A stretch of DNA of 64,000 bases from Allolobophora icterica (GCA_963556255.1 OY744607.1:52432146-52496145), one strand, 5' to 3'. Shown: positions 1 through 27,695, numbered from the stretch's first letter. The notes: generated from the sequence alone by a model not told the origin. Numbers and translations are program-made.

Positions 1-198
1 TGTTTACACACAAAACGTAACAAAGCAACGAACTACATCGTAACAAGATGCCATACATGTAAACATTTATATTTTGCCAGTAAATCGTAATGCATTTGGT
101 AAATAGAAGGTTCCAACAGATGTTTGTAATTGTAATTGTAATCTGACATTTATACAGCGCCACTTAGAGAAAAAAACTCGTTCAGTTTGTATTGATAG

Positions 199-337
199 CA
201 TGGGCGTATTTAGGGGGGGTTTATGGGTTCAACCCCCCAAATAAATTGCAAAATACAAGAACATTTAACTGTTCACAATTGACTCTGTGACAATGTCCAA
301 TGGAAACCCCCGAAATTGTTTCCTGGCTACGCCTCTG
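199..337. mobile_element. Short hAT-like non-autonomous element
   Basis: Starts CATGGGCGTATTTAGG and ends GGCTACGCCTCTG, so the ends form imperfect inverted repeats around GGCGTA. It is flanked by attgatag (191-198) and gttgatag (338-345), an 8-bp target duplication with one mismatch, as hAT elements make. No coding capacity. The G and C runs near the ends resemble other small elements in the window. Confidence 0.55.
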
Positions 338-689
338 GTTGATAGAGTTTGTCAGATTTAAAACTGGGTCAACTCAGAGGTTACAAATATTTAAATTATT
401 TATCTACACAAAGATTTAAATTAGTTATCTAAATATTGTACACATACTCTCTGTCTGCTTGTCTGTCTCTCTGCCTGTCTGTCTCTCATTCACACAACTA
501 TATTGAAAGAATTACTAATAGCAAGACTCTCATCAAAGTTACAGATTTTAAATCGACCGATAGTGTCCAAGGAACGCATTTTTGAACAGTTTATACTGAC
601 CAACAGTACACAACGATTGAATATAAAACTACCATTTAGTTCCCCCGCTGACCCAACATATAATATATATAGCGTATATATATGCATGT

Positions 690-1095
690 GGTCCTTGACC
701 CAGATATTTAATGACCTTGACTCAGATAGGTCAACAGATCTCTACCGAGTTGGTTTAATAAACATGACCCAGATACTTCAATGACCCTGATCCTGAATTT
801 CTTGTCTTGACCAGCTGTTATGACCTTGGACCATGGATATTTTAATGATTTGACCCCGATAGGTAAACCTTTACTGTGGCATTTAATTGCAGATAGTTTA
901 GTGACACTAACCATAAGTTTCTTGTCTTGATCAACAGTTTAATGACCTTATCCGAATATTTGATTGACCATGATCCAGATATTTTACTGGCCTTGACAGA
1001 TATTTTGCTGATCGTGACACAGATATTTCAATGACCTTGATCCAGATATTTTAATGACCTTGACAGATTTTTTTAGTGACCTTGACCAATAATCG
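690..1095. repeat. Degenerate tandem repeat (TGACCTTGA-CAGATATTTTA)
   Basis: The phrase 'tgaccttgaccagatattttaa' recurs with many substitutions and variable spacing of roughly 25-40 bases. The array is old and diverged. Short open frames across it are a consequence of the repeat and are not taken as genes. Confidence 0.6.
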
Positions 1096-1215
1096 GCTTT
1101 TGAATTGACCAGCATTGTGTCATTTGGTCCGACGACCTAAGCAGGTGACTGAACTGTCTGAAATTGAGACGTGGATTCTGAAGGTAGTTTTGATGGCTCA
1201 AGAATCTCGGTCGCG

Positions 1216-11931
<10,716 letters not shown>

Positions 11932-12659
11932 AACGCACGTTTTTTAAACAAAAACTCAGATTGAGGTAGTTTGAACTGAAGCGCTTGACGCTGAATCGTT
12001 AGAAGTAGTCAGAATGATGAGTGCATTCCTAAGATTCTATCGTGCTCTCGAAATACAAAAAATTCCATCCGCAACAACTCACTTGACGTCAAACGCTGTA
12101 ACTTATGAGCGAAAAATTAAACCAGCTTGGTGAAATAAACCGAGATCTCTTAACTTATCGCGCAAGAGTATAGCCAGAATTCTTCAAGTAAGCACTTTTC
12201 TGTTTTAAATTCTGCTCCTGGTATAGTCACGCAAATAATTAATTAGTTTATTTAACTCAGAGCGGATTAGTCACCTTCGCGCACGACGTACATCGTCCAT
12301 GTTGTAAATATTTCGCGGCCCTGCTGTCATGACAACGCAATGGTCCGCCCATAACATTATAAAAATGTTATAGCGCATTTAGTGACGTATTTAGAATTCA
12401 GTAAATCAACCTTTTTATTCTTGAAACGTAACTATGTAGTTTGTGTGACGCTAACTTTGAGTCAGAATGTTTTAAAGTTTATAGACGCCATTAGCAATGT
12501 AAAATATTAAGGATAAACGGGCGGCATTAATATTAAATACACATCTACGTTTGATATTGTCCTAGCTCATTCCAGTGCTCAACTTATCGCGCAAGATTAT
12601 AGAAGCTTACATGTGTCGTATATCAGAGCATCGATAGAACTTAGCATATGTCTGTGAAG

Positions 12660-12752
12660 GAATATTTAAAGGTTCCGTCTGGAAGCTCGAACTCATTCTC
12701 TCCACGTTAGACAGACCGAGCTCTCTAACTAGGCTAATCGGTTACCGGTTTT
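12660..12752 (-). mobile_element. SINE family A head remnant
   Basis: The minus strand reads GATTAGCCTAGTTAGAGAGC followed by a B-box-like GAGTTCGAGC, matching the tRNA-like head of family A. The body is not recognisable. Confidence 0.5.
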
Positions 12753-13371
12753 ATCCCATCGTGTGCATAGCCCATCTCACGCTAGACTTCTTCAACATTA
12801 ATTCATTAAACCGCCAATTTGTCACGATTAGGGTCATTATCATCATCACCACGGTCATCATGTTTATCACCGCCAGCATTATGAAAAAGATTATTATACT
12901 TTGTGTATTGTTTTTCACTGATTTGTTGGCTCATGTAGCCTATAGGGTCTACAGTGTGATCGCGTGCTTACTGCTCATTGCTCAAAAGCATATTGTGTTA
13001 TGAATAGATGTCTATAGTACCAGCCTGCTCATGCGTCGCATGCAAAAAGTTCTCAAGTGTGCTCAGCTGTATGGACACACGTGTGACAATCGCACAGAAC
13101 AGGCCGATAATTATCAGCAGCGCATAGTTTCAGCCTGAGGCTCTTGCATATCGCGGCGTTCACCTACGGATAGCAGCCTGGCCTATAATTGGGCCCAAAG
13201 GCCCGTACGAAAATGTAGACCTTTAGTCAACAATTGAATGCATTGACTAATGGAGGAATTTGCGCCGTATGCGTGAAAACTAACGCGGAATGCGTCACAG
13301 CTTGTATCATGACACACGTCAGCCATTTATCATGTTACGGCTGGTCGCCGCGTGGCGCCACTATATCTTTT

Positions 13372-13395
13372 CTCTCGCAATATAAATTACGGTTC
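13372..13395 (+). promoter_or_regulatory. Possible TATA element of the chitin-binding gene
   Basis: The plus strand reads tctcgcaatataaattacgg, with TATAAAT about 145 bases upstream of the start codon. A transcript start about 30 bases downstream would fall near gtcaatcatac, a plausible initiator. Nothing in the sequence confirms it. Confidence 0.3.
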
Positions 13396-13524
13396 TTCGC
13401 TAGTCAATCATACATCGTCACTGCAAGCGTAGATACAACGTCGCCGTGCGTCATCTCGTGCTGGAACTAGAATTTAACGTTCGCCATCTAGTGTCGAGTA
13501 TTTAACGCTAACAACTCGAGGAAA

Positions 13525-17733
<4,209 letters not shown>

Positions 17734-17855
17734 GAACGCCAACACCGTTTTCTATATCTATTGACTTATGACGTAATATAGAAGTTTTCACGGATTAACG
17801 ATGGACTAGAAACATTCCTTAGACGTCTTGTGGCGCCACTTAGCGACGGATGCTG

Positions 17856-17861
17856 AATAAA
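17856..17861 (+). terminator. Polyadenylation signal of the chitin-binding gene
   Basis: AATAAA 123 bases after the stop codon, in the context gctgaataaacgaag. The same context is kept in the pseudogene copy at about 44247. Confidence 0.6.
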
Positions 17862-19599
17862 CGAAGATGTATAATTTATGCGTTAGTTTCATCCTCTAAA
17901 TTCAAATAAATACTAGCCTATCTAGCGCAGAGCAATTGTGGCGTTCTGCGCCCGTCCGGACGCCTGCACTCTCGTCGCGCCGGACGGGTTTCCTGGTGGT
18001 GGTGACTCCAGCCCACTGCCCGTCTGGAGCCCCACCAGAGTCACACTGCCTTGTGTACTTTCACCGTAAAATGGCTGTTCTCTATCTCTGCTCATAGTGA
18101 ACGTTTCTATCAGAGGAGAATCAAGATTGGCCGCTTAAGAAAGGCAACACTGTACATTTCTGTCTCTGGGTCTGACTCTGCTCTTTTCCGCGGTCGCCGG
18201 ATGGGCAACGTCCTGCAGGATGGCCGTCCTTCAGAACAGGGTTCGTTCTCTTACCAGCAGGAGTCTTCCTCTTTTATGTGCCTTCTTAGCTACGGGCTTC
18301 CTCCAACTCTCCACCTGATCTAAACCTTGACGCACCATTATACATCTCGTGACTCTTGAACTATCGCCATTTATAAGGGACACCAAACGTTTTCTAAGTA
18401 TCGGAAACTAGGAATACAAATGACAAGCCTCTACGTCGAATCGTCCTAGACACCGGTCTATTGGGCAACTGTCAACGGTAACTCTCTGTGTCTTGTCGTC
18501 TAGGCACCCGTCCATTTGACAACTGTCTTCCCACCGTCATGTGTCTCTCGCTCCATTTCCGTGTGTGGCGTACCGGCCTCACACGTATATTATCATGCAC
18601 CACATCTCCGGAGTAAGTTTCCTTACCCGTCTTCTGTGTTGGCAATTATCGACCAACACAGTGATAAATTCTGCTTCGAGAGATAACGGTAAGGGTATCT
18701 ATGGCACTCTGATAGTGAAGGTCCTCCCTCTAACCTTCGCTATCTACACACAGAACTTCGTTCCGACCTACGCACGAGGGGGCCCAGCCTCGCACTTCAG
18801 TCAGTTCTCAGAGCTGTGTGTTACGACAAGCAAATATGTTTCTACCTGGGTATCCGACTACCCGGACTTTCACGTATCGCTCTCTTGGTCTGCTTTATTA
18901 TTTCCCTTCATACATGGGATTATCGTACTCCTCACCTAGGGACTCTGACTAGCTAAACTTCGGCTAGCAAAACGCGAACTTGTCTCTTTCGGACCTGGGT
19001 ACCCGACTACCCGACCCGAACTTTGAGGTTAATCTCTTCCTCTTGGTCTGATTTAATCTCTGTTTACCTGGAACTCGCGTACTCTTCACCTAGGGATCTG
19101 GCCCGCTGTATCATCTCGTTGCGGCGTATCCCTACCCGGTTTACATAACCTTTTATACGGTTGTGTTTTCCCGGGAGCTCACAGACTCGTAAACTCCAAT
19201 TCCGAGTACACAGACTCGATTCTGCTAACGGTACCAGTGGAGTAACTATCAGTACTGTTACCCCATTATTTCACACAGACCTGTGTTATCACTTCCCACT
19301 GCGGGAAGTTTCCTGTCTTTCACACACCTGTACGATCCACGTTCAGATTGTTCGGGCAGTTCCCCGAACTCAGAAGTTGCAGTTAGTTCCGCGAGTCAAG
19401 ATTTTCGGTAAACCGAAGTTAGGTAGGCCAAAGAAAGATATGCGGGAAAACCGCGGGAGTAACTATGACGGAGCTAGGTAAAGGAAGAAACTTGCCGGAA
19501 GACCGCGAGTTAAGATTCAGCGTAGAAATGTATAATTGTTTATTGTGAATTGTATACTCTAATATGTATAGGCTTTTATGTGTAGTTGAGATATTTCGG

Positions 19600-20900
19600 T
19601 TTCACCGCGAGTTGAGAGATTGCGGTTAGTCCCGCGAGTTAAAAGAAAGGCGGGTAAGTTACCCGATGTTATCGAACGGAACCAACGGGGTCACCCTCCC
19701 CGAACATATCGAACTGTCATCACCGGGGTCTTACCTTCCCCGTATTCTGTGTATCGAACGGAACCAACGGGGTCACCCTCCCCGTACATATCGAACTGTC
19801 ACCATCGGGGACTTGCCTTCCCCGTTTTTATACAGACCTGTGTATCGAACGGAACCACCGGGGTCTTGCCTGCCCCGTCTTTATCGAACGTCACCAACGG
19901 AGTCTGCTTCCCCGTACTTCCGAACGGAATCAACCTGGTACCTCTCTCGTACACGTCGAGCGGTCACCAACGACGGGGTCTGCTTCCCCGTCTTTACCGA
20001 TACAGACCTGTGTTCTCTATATTACTCAAGATCGGTCTCTCCCCGAGGTTTACACAGCCCGTTAAACTTCCACAATCGGGATTCAGACCGGCTCGCGATC
20101 TAACGTCAGGGTGGGCCCCAGCCCTGTCGAATCGGCGGTCAATCCATCACCCAAGAGTGATCAGTTTTGCTGTAACTCGGGATCGCACTGGTTAACTTTT
20201 TATGGACGATACTTGAACTGAGTTATCACGAACACCGGGTCTTTGCCCGTGTATCTCTGACGGTCAACGCCGGGTCCTTACCCGTGTATATCTAACGGTC
20301 AACAGCGGGGCCTTTCCGCGTGTTTATCAGACGGTCACCGGCGCGGTCTTTCCGCGTGTATCTCTGCTGGTCAACACCGGGTCCTTGCCCGTGTATCTCT
20401 AACGGTTACCACCGGGTCTTCCCCGTATGTATCGAAATGTCACCTCACGGGATCTTTTCCAGTCTTTATCGAACGGCCACCGACTGGGGCTGCTTCCCAG
20501 TCTTTATCGAACGGAACCACCGGGTCTTTCCCCGGACTATCGAACGGTTTACCAGCGGGGTCGCCTTCCCCGGACTTTACCGATATAGACCTGTGAGCCT
20601 TTATTTCTCACGATCGGTCTTTTTCCCGTATATCTCGAACCTGACACCAACCGGTCTTTCCAGTATATATCGAAACGAACATCTACGGGGTCTGCTTCCC
20701 CGTCTTTTGATACAGACCTTTTTATCTGCGGGGTCCTTCCCCGGACTATCGAACGGTAACCAGCGAACCAGACACCGACGGGACCTTTCCCGTATATCTA
20801 TCGAACGGAGCCGCCGGAGTTGCCTTCCCCGGACTTTACCGAACACAGACCTGTGAGCATTTATTTCTCACGATCGGTCTTTCCCCGAATCAGCCTTCCA
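19600..20900. repeat. Array of ~50-60-nt units each with a GC stem-loop
   Basis: A unit like atcgaacgg-accaa-CGGGGtc-n-ttCCCCGt recurs about 20 times. The stem arms change together: CGGGG/CCCCG, CGGG/CCCG, GCGCGG/CCGCG, ACTGGG/CCCAGT and ACGGG/CCCGT all occur. A longer period is also visible: a block with taccgatacagacctgtg followed by cacgatcggtct ends three sub-arrays, near 20030, 20610 and 20870. Confidence 0.75.
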
Positions 20901-21149
20901 TGATCAGACTCGGTACCGCTCGCGATCTACAACAGAGTGGGCCCTTACTCCGTTGGATCGGCGTTTTGCCAGCACTGGTCAGACCGCCTATGGGGCGGCT
21001 GTCACTCGGGAGCGCACTGATTAGCCTTGTACCGGACGCCGTGTCCGTAAAATCACTCGTAACCGAACCCAGGAAACACTCGCCGAACCAACGACACTAA
21101 AGCACCGTGTCGTGTACATGCAGAGCGCAACTTCGCCGCCTTACAATAT

Positions 21150-21763
21150 GTGACTTGCTCTGGCAAAAGGAGGCTGTTGTCAAAAAAATTTAGTTTTGTA
21201 TATTTTTGGCTTAAAATGATAAATAGTAATTTCTGTTTAAAATGTTGAAAAAATTATTATTCTATCTTTATTGGTTCCAGAGATATGAATTTTAGAATGT
21301 TTTGGTACTTGGAAGTAGAATTTCGAGAAAAACGCATGCAAATCTTAATACAAATAAACATAAATCGCAAAGTTTCAGTGTTTTTAGCCTTAAATCTATG
21401 GAAATCACTATGGAAAATCCGCCAATTGAGGCTATTTTCAGCAAGTGGAATGCATAAGCTTTCAAATGACGTATTACACATGGTCTTCCTAAGAGAATAA
21501 AGGCCATAAAATACTTTTGAAACTGGTCCAAAACATTATTTTAAATTCTCGGATAATTTTTATCAATCACACAAACTTATTTAATTTGTCATGAAATAGG
21601 TGAAATATTATTAAATCAAAACTTTTTTCATATAATATAAGATCTTATTTATTGATATATGCAAAAAACCGATTATTAAAAAATTTACACCTGATTAGTG
21701 TTTTGGCTAATTTCTCTGTTTTATCATTGGCGACTTCCGCCTCCTTTTGCCAGAGCAAGTCAC
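21150..21763. mobile_element. MITE with 24-bp perfect inverted repeats
   Basis: Ends GTGACTTGCTCTGGCAAAAG and its exact reverse complement (about 24-25 bases in all), flanked by atat on each side, consistent with a 4-bp or TA-type target duplication. The 614-bp interior is AT-rich and non-coding. It is nested in the 4.2-kb element. Confidence 0.78.
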
Positions 21764-22301
21764 ATATAGGCAAAACACCGTGAGGCAGCCTTTACTTATC
21801 CCTCGCCACACTATACCGTGGCTTGTTCCTTATATACTAGCCTACGCACACCTTCTCAAATACAGGTGTCTAAGATAGAAATATCTACCAATGATAATAA
21901 GCGCCGGCCTAGCTTTAGGCCTAATATATTGTACCTAAAAGCGTGTAATATTATACTAATTAATAATTTGAATCGCTTAAATGGCAAAAATAAGCTAAAA
22001 CTTAAATATTGGCTATTATTATATCACGTTAGCGCTACCATTTACGCATCGGCCGCTGATGCATTATGTCGCCGTAAAGCGCGTCAACAACACAGCAATT
22101 ATCGATAAAACCTACCTTCATGCCCTGTGGCCAGTCCGCCACACAATTGCTGTTTAAGTCGGTAGACATGCCTTCTGAGGAAATTTAAATTTCCCTTTAA
22201 CTTTCCGTAAAAATTAACACAAACTTAATCAAGAAATGCATACAGAAATTAAGAATTCATTACGAATTAAGAAATTTATAAAGAATATTATTATTAAATA
22301 T

Positions 22302-22833
22302 CAGTGATGGGCAATAGTTAACTAAAAAGTTGCTAAAAAATTTTAGTTAAGGAAGAAGTTTAACTAAAAAAATAGTTTTGTTAAAACCATAGTTTAACTA
22401 AAAAAATCTAGTTGGTAACTAAAAAGTTTAACTAAAAAAATCAGCAATATGCAACTATTTTTCCACAGTGAACATTGAACACTGTCAGCAAAAAAACATT
22501 TTAACACTGCATGGTTTTAGCATTAACAGCCTGTGTTTTCAAATTCATACACTACTTACAGTACACATGTAACTGTATGCCAGAACAGTACACATTGCAT
22601 AGTTTGAAGGTGAAATTGTCATTGACGCTTTGCATTATTACAGTTCAATTAACGTCTTTTATTGTGAAAATGTTTGTCGTAAAAAGTTGGAAAAAAGTTG
22701 GAAAAGTTTAAATACTTTTTTTTAGTTTAGTTAACTAATTTCCAAAATCAGTTGCCAACTTTAGTTAAACTATTTTTTTAGTTGGAAAATAGTTTTAGTT
22801 TAACTAAAAAAAATAGTTTAGTGCCTATCACTG
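22302..22833. mobile_element. hAT-type MITE
   Basis: Ends CAGTGATGGGCAATAG and CAGTGATAGGCACTAA (reverse complement), with a perfect 8-bp duplication ttaaatat (22294-22301, 22834-22841). Unit B has the empty site with a single ttaaatat near 44490. The subterminal regions repeat 'agtttaactaaaaa' in both orientations. Confidence 0.88.
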
Positions 22834-23057
22834 TTAAATATACAGCTTCTGTTGCGCCGGTGTATAATGCATATTGCATAAGGTATCACCAGACAAAGAA
22901 TACATAGCTGTCGACAGTGATCCAACCAACTCGGATAATGACTAACCGTAATAATTAATTTAACCTAAATGTAGGCTAAATATCCAACTTGTCTCAGCGT
23001 TACAGCGTCAGCAAGACCAGCCTACGACGGCGCTACATAAATCAAGAGCCACAGGTC

Positions 23058-23344
23058 CATGGGCGTCCGCAGGAATTTTTTTAGGGGGGCGCAACATTTT
23101 TTAGGGGGAACATTTTTTGGTGGGGGCAAAATGACGCTTTTGCATAAAAAAAGCATAGAAAAAAATTTAAAGTAAATGATGATAAAGGACTTCACCTAAA
23201 TAATAAAGTGTTTCTTCACATTGAACATCGTGTTGGGACTGTTGTAATAATCATAATATTCAACAGATTTAATTTTTATAAAATATTTGCAAAATCCAGG
23301 GGGCGCAAATGCGCCCCCTTGCGCCCCCCCTCCGGACGCCCATG
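23058..23344. mobile_element. hAT-like MITE with G/C-run ends
   Basis: Ends CATGGGCGTCCG on both sides as inverted repeats, flanked by cacaggtc (23050-23057 and 23345-23352). Unit B shows the empty site gccagaggtcgg near 44690. The inner ends carry runs of G (left) and C (right). 287 bp, non-coding. Confidence 0.85.
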
Positions 23345-23888
23345 CACAGGTCGGTTATGGTACCAGATTAGACTGCAGAGGAGACATGTTCCCAGAAGAA
23401 GGCCTGGTGCAACGGTGGATATCGTTGATGATGGTGGTAGTGGGATGGTGCATGAAGAATTTCTGAATAGTTCGATTTCCAGTGTTGACATTTTAATGGT
23501 GCATGCAGGCGAGAGGGCAAGCGAAGCAGCACCTGCTCACATACGCATGACGAAGGCAGGCAATGATCGAACTGGATACTACAGATTCGTTGAATCGATC
23601 CGTTCCAGTTCCGATCCACTCATATCCGGAACGAGGACCTCGATCAAGTAGGAGACCTTTTTCGCGTTCACCCAACTGTACGTGTTGTCGAACTCCACAA
23701 CATCTGCGCAAAACAATGAAAAATTACGCAACGCATTATTGTTCCAGAGCAAGATAGCAGCGAACATGTCGCATCAAAGCGCCTCTGGCGGTCAGATAGT
23801 ATCACGTTTTCTTTACATAGCAACTGAATTGCAGTTAAAACCATAAACATAACCACCAGTTGATTGGTCCATCAGAACATTTCATAAG

Positions 23889-24497
23889 TTTTTACGACTT
23901 CATCTGCTCCAGAATTGACTACTGTAATTCTCTTTTCATCGGGCTGCCAAAAGTCTGCCTTTCCCCCTCCAGACTGTTTTAAATGCTGCCGCCAGATTAA
24001 TAGCCAGACTTCCTCGCTGGTCTCATATTTCCTCTTTCATGTTCGATCATCTTCATTGGCTTCCCCTTACTGCATGCTCGGATTCAGCTTAAGGTTCTCA
24101 CTTTAGTCCTTCGGTCCTATACAGGCTTAGCACCCATTGCAAGTACCTCTGTGACCTTGTTCGTCTGCCAGTTTCAGCTACTTCCCTCCGTCCACTGCGA
24201 TCGCTTAATCGCCATGATCTTCTTGTACCACGAACCAGAACCACTATGGCCAAAACTCGAGCCTTTTCTTGTAGGGCCTATTGGTTCTGCTCTATGGAAT
24301 CAACTCCCTGCATTGACACGTGCCTCTTTATTAGCTGGTGGCCCAAGTGCCTCGTTCCGTTGTCTTAAAACCACTTTCTATTCACTGGGTCTTTCGCACT
24401 GGGAGCACCTCTGATTAGCGAACACTGTGAGAGGCGCTTTATAAATGTTTAGATACAATACAGTACAATACAATACAATACAATACAATACAATACA
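23889..24497 (+). mobile_element. L2-type LINE 3' fragment
   Basis: Plus-strand translation starts FYDFICSRIDYCNSLFIGLP, the L2 reverse-transcriptase C-terminal pattern, and includes HWLPL, then several stops and frameshifts, then an (ataca)n tail. Flanked by ataag (23884-23888, 24498-24502). Unit B has the uninterrupted site catttcataagacaag near 45210, so this is an insertion made after the duplication. Confidence 0.85.
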
Positions 24498-24823
24498 ATA
24501 AGACAAGTAGTACTGTGTTTACATTTCAGTATGAATGTTCAATAATGGGCACAATAACGAAACCTGAAGGGACCTAATTAGGGCCCGTACATACCAACTA
24601 CATAAGGTGAAGGCGGTTAACAAAACTCGGCTGCTTATCTATGGTCAACAATTACTGTAGTGACTAGCCATAAATAAAAATTATTTATAATAGATCACTG
24701 ATTATCTAGACAAGTTTACAAAATAGCAGTCCTGACAACAGAATAATAATTACAAAGTTAATCATATCTATGAAAAAAAATGAAAAATAATTATTTTCAG
24801 AGTAAACGAATTTCAAATAGATA

Positions 24824-26040
24824 GTATTATTATTATTATTATTAATATTCTTTATTGATAAACCAAAAGCGAACCGCACATTGGTGAACAAGTATAGAAA
24901 AATATAAAACATAGAAGTAATAAGAAGATAATAATATTTGAAAAACAGAGTATACATTTAAATTTTTAAAAGTAGAAAATTACTAATAACACTAAATCAA
25001 AGCATCATAACAAGAGAGACAATTTAAATCTATAATAGTTACTATTATCTGAAAAGGGTAGCAGAATTTGAGAAGTTTTACTAATTAAACAACATCAAAA
25101 AGCATCCTAATAATAAAGCTTTTTCTAGTCAGATTATCAGAACGAGGTAGAGTAAGATTATGGCCTCTGGGGCGCAACAGGTAACCGGTCGATTTAATTT
25201 GAGGCAATAGACCATGAAGGACATGACCATCAAAGCTTCTTATGGCTAAGAAGAGACGGATATCAGCTGATTGACAGAGTTGAGCATAGGAAGGGTTGTC
25301 TTCAGGTAAGTAATGTCCTCTCATAAGTCGTCTTATGATTGAAGATAGCTTATCCCGATCACTTTGGTTAGTAAATCCCCACCAGGCAGGAGAAGCATAC
25401 AATATTCGTGAGAGGATAGTTGCTCTAACCACATCATATAGGCAAGGTCCTTGTAGACCGTGAGCTACTAAGGTGCGAATAGCATTATATGGAGCGGCGG
25501 GCCTGACTACAAATTCGATTAACATGATTAGAAATGTTTAAATTGTCAGATATAGTAACTCCTAAGATGGATAAATGAGACACTCTAACGAGTCCAGGGG
25601 TGGATAAAGGTGCGTTTATATTAGTAAACTTCCCTCTGGGTCTGTGTAAAATCATTTCATACGTTTTACTATGATTTAATTTCAGGTTACCAGTTTTGGC
25701 CCAAGACTCAATGTGCTCTAATTCAGAGGTTATGGATGAACTATTAGAGGAAGGTATTAAGAGATAGCTGTCATCAGCGTACTTCATAAGAATATTTTGA
25801 GGATGTAAACTTTTAAGGCTTGATATGGAAACAATGAAATGTGTAGGACCTGTACTTGAGCCTTGAACTATGCTGGCATTAATATGGATTAAAGTAGATA
25901 ATTCATCCTGGAATTTAGTACAATGTTGTCGGCCTTCTAAGAAATTAATTGACCAATTATAGATGTTATCAGGTATTGGCAAGTTGGAGAGGGATTTTGC
26001 TAAGTGATTATGACTTATGGAATCAAATGCCTTGCCTTAG
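24824..26040 (-). mobile_element. Jockey-superfamily LINE fragment with frameshift
   Basis: Two overlapping minus-strand frames (25982-25485 and 25525-25085) encode the reverse-transcriptase second half: KYADDSYLLIP, then NRICSQARRSI, DVVRATILSRILYASPAWW and a C-terminal RKSFIIRMLFD. A shift of frame around 25500 separates them. An ATT-rich tail lies at 24825-24850. Unit B lacks it at this point but has a related element nearby at 45660. Confidence 0.82.
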
Positions 26041-27084
26041 TAAAACATCACATTTAAAATCTGGTATAAAATTGAAGCGGATACACAATTACACACGAGC
26101 TTCCATGACCTGTAAACATAGACATCTTCTATTTAATAGATGTCTATGCCTGTAAAGTGTAAATGTAGATTCGTTGACTACTTAAACCTTGACTTAAACA
26201 AGTACTGAAGGATTACATATTTTTGCGTACACGTTCCGATGTCGTCACACTGGACGATGTCGCAATCTGGCGCCATCTGGCAATTGACTCTGCTCGGTTC
26301 AACTATTTTGATCAATTCTTCCGTCTTCTCTTTCTTGTCTGTTTTGCGCCGGTAGATGGCGAAACCAATGTCCTTATTGTCCGTCCAGAAGTTGTAGCTA
26401 AACACCCACGAAATAACAAGCAACCCATGACAGAAATTACATCTTAGAATTCATAATCGAATTAAATCTTCTTGTGTATAATTACGAACTCTGTTCAGAT
26501 TACTTTTTCGAGCTGTTAAGACACACCTGTTTACATCCCTAAGACAGACATGGTCATAGCGCTCTAAAAAAGTCCAGATACATGCTTACATGAAGCCTAA
26601 ACGACAGCTTCTAACTGCCGTAAGATGTCGTGACTTTATTGGACTCCATCGGAAATTCACTTATGAGCTAGTGTAATGGGGAAATGTATCTATACAATAT
26701 AATAAAACTGTATTTGATTCAATACAACACAACCATAGATTATTAAATGCAATACATCTGTATCCTCCTTCCAAAGTTCATAATTGCAAGCGTGACCATA
26801 CGACAAAGCATCGATGGCGCTGAGCAGTTACTAACTGCACCTCTGTATTCTAACCTGATGACTGATCCAGGTTGTTTGACCTCGAAATCCAGCTGGATCG
26901 ACGATCCTTCTTTGATTGAGATTTTGGTGAACTTTTCCAAATCCATGCTGCTGATGACATTCTTGAGATAGTAGCTCTCCGGAACCGGTCCTCCAATACA
27001 GATCTACATCCAACCAAAAACACGATTTGCCAATTTTATAACCACTAACAACTACTCATAAAACAACAACTACAACTACAACAA

Positions 27085-27101
27085 CAACAACAACAACAAC
27101 A

Positions 27102-27148
<47 letters not shown>

Positions 27149-27152
27149 CATT
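27085..27152. repeat. CAA and CTA trinucleotide repeats
   Basis: Imperfect caa then cta repeats between SEC14L exon 10 and a SINE. The corresponding place in unit B holds a longer (cta)n array (48415-48545). Confidence 0.9.
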
Positions 27153-27159
27153 ACTGCGA

Positions 27160-27515
<356 letters not shown>

Positions 27516-27569
27516 GAGTGGTGTTGAATTAACCATTAATTACGGGACGAGTCAGTAACTGTTCATAAT

Positions 27570-27695
<126 letters not shown>

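Larger units (their letters stand above)
1..1215. other. Gene-free stretch downstream of the USP gene
   Basis: No host coding exon is supported here. It holds a small hAT-like element (199-337), a degenerate tandem repeat (690-1095) and otherwise AT-rich unique-looking sequence. It contains the 3' flank of the deubiquitinase gene, which ends at 1216 on the minus strand. I could not place its polyadenylation signal with confidence. Confidence 0.6.
11932..13524. other. Intergenic region between divergent USP and chitin-binding genes
   Basis: The two genes are transcribed away from each other from this 1.6-kb region, so it must hold both promoters unless distant untranslated exons exist. Visible signals are a TATAAAT at about 13380 on the plus strand, a SINE-head remnant near 12700, and a 22-base direct repeat at 12152-12173 and 12581-12602. 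No convincing exon is seen. Confidence 0.6.
17939..22143. mobile_element. 4.2-kb unclassified element with TG...CA ends and a hairpin array
   Basis: Unit B has an uninterrupted site (gcagaacaattgctc near 44315). Here the same site is split, with caattg on both sides (17933-17938 and 22144-22149). The element begins TGGCGTTCTGCG and ends GTCCGCCACA; TG...CA ends plus a 6-bp duplication resemble an LTR element, but I find no paired LTRs and no coding region. The interior is GC-rich, contains the stem-loop array at 19600-20900 and hosts a MITE (21150-21763). The many 60-190-aa open frames over it have no recognisable features. Confidence 0.75.

Noticed and set aside
19620..20856. Open frames of 191, 145 and 178 codons
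   Set aside because: They lie over the hairpin array, are Pro/Arg/Thr/Ser-rich by base composition, overlap in several frames and show no domain.
17939..22143. Bacterial or organelle DNA insertion, suggested by higher GC
   Set aside because: No coding frames, rRNA or tRNA; the target duplication and nested MITE show a mobile element in nuclear DNA.
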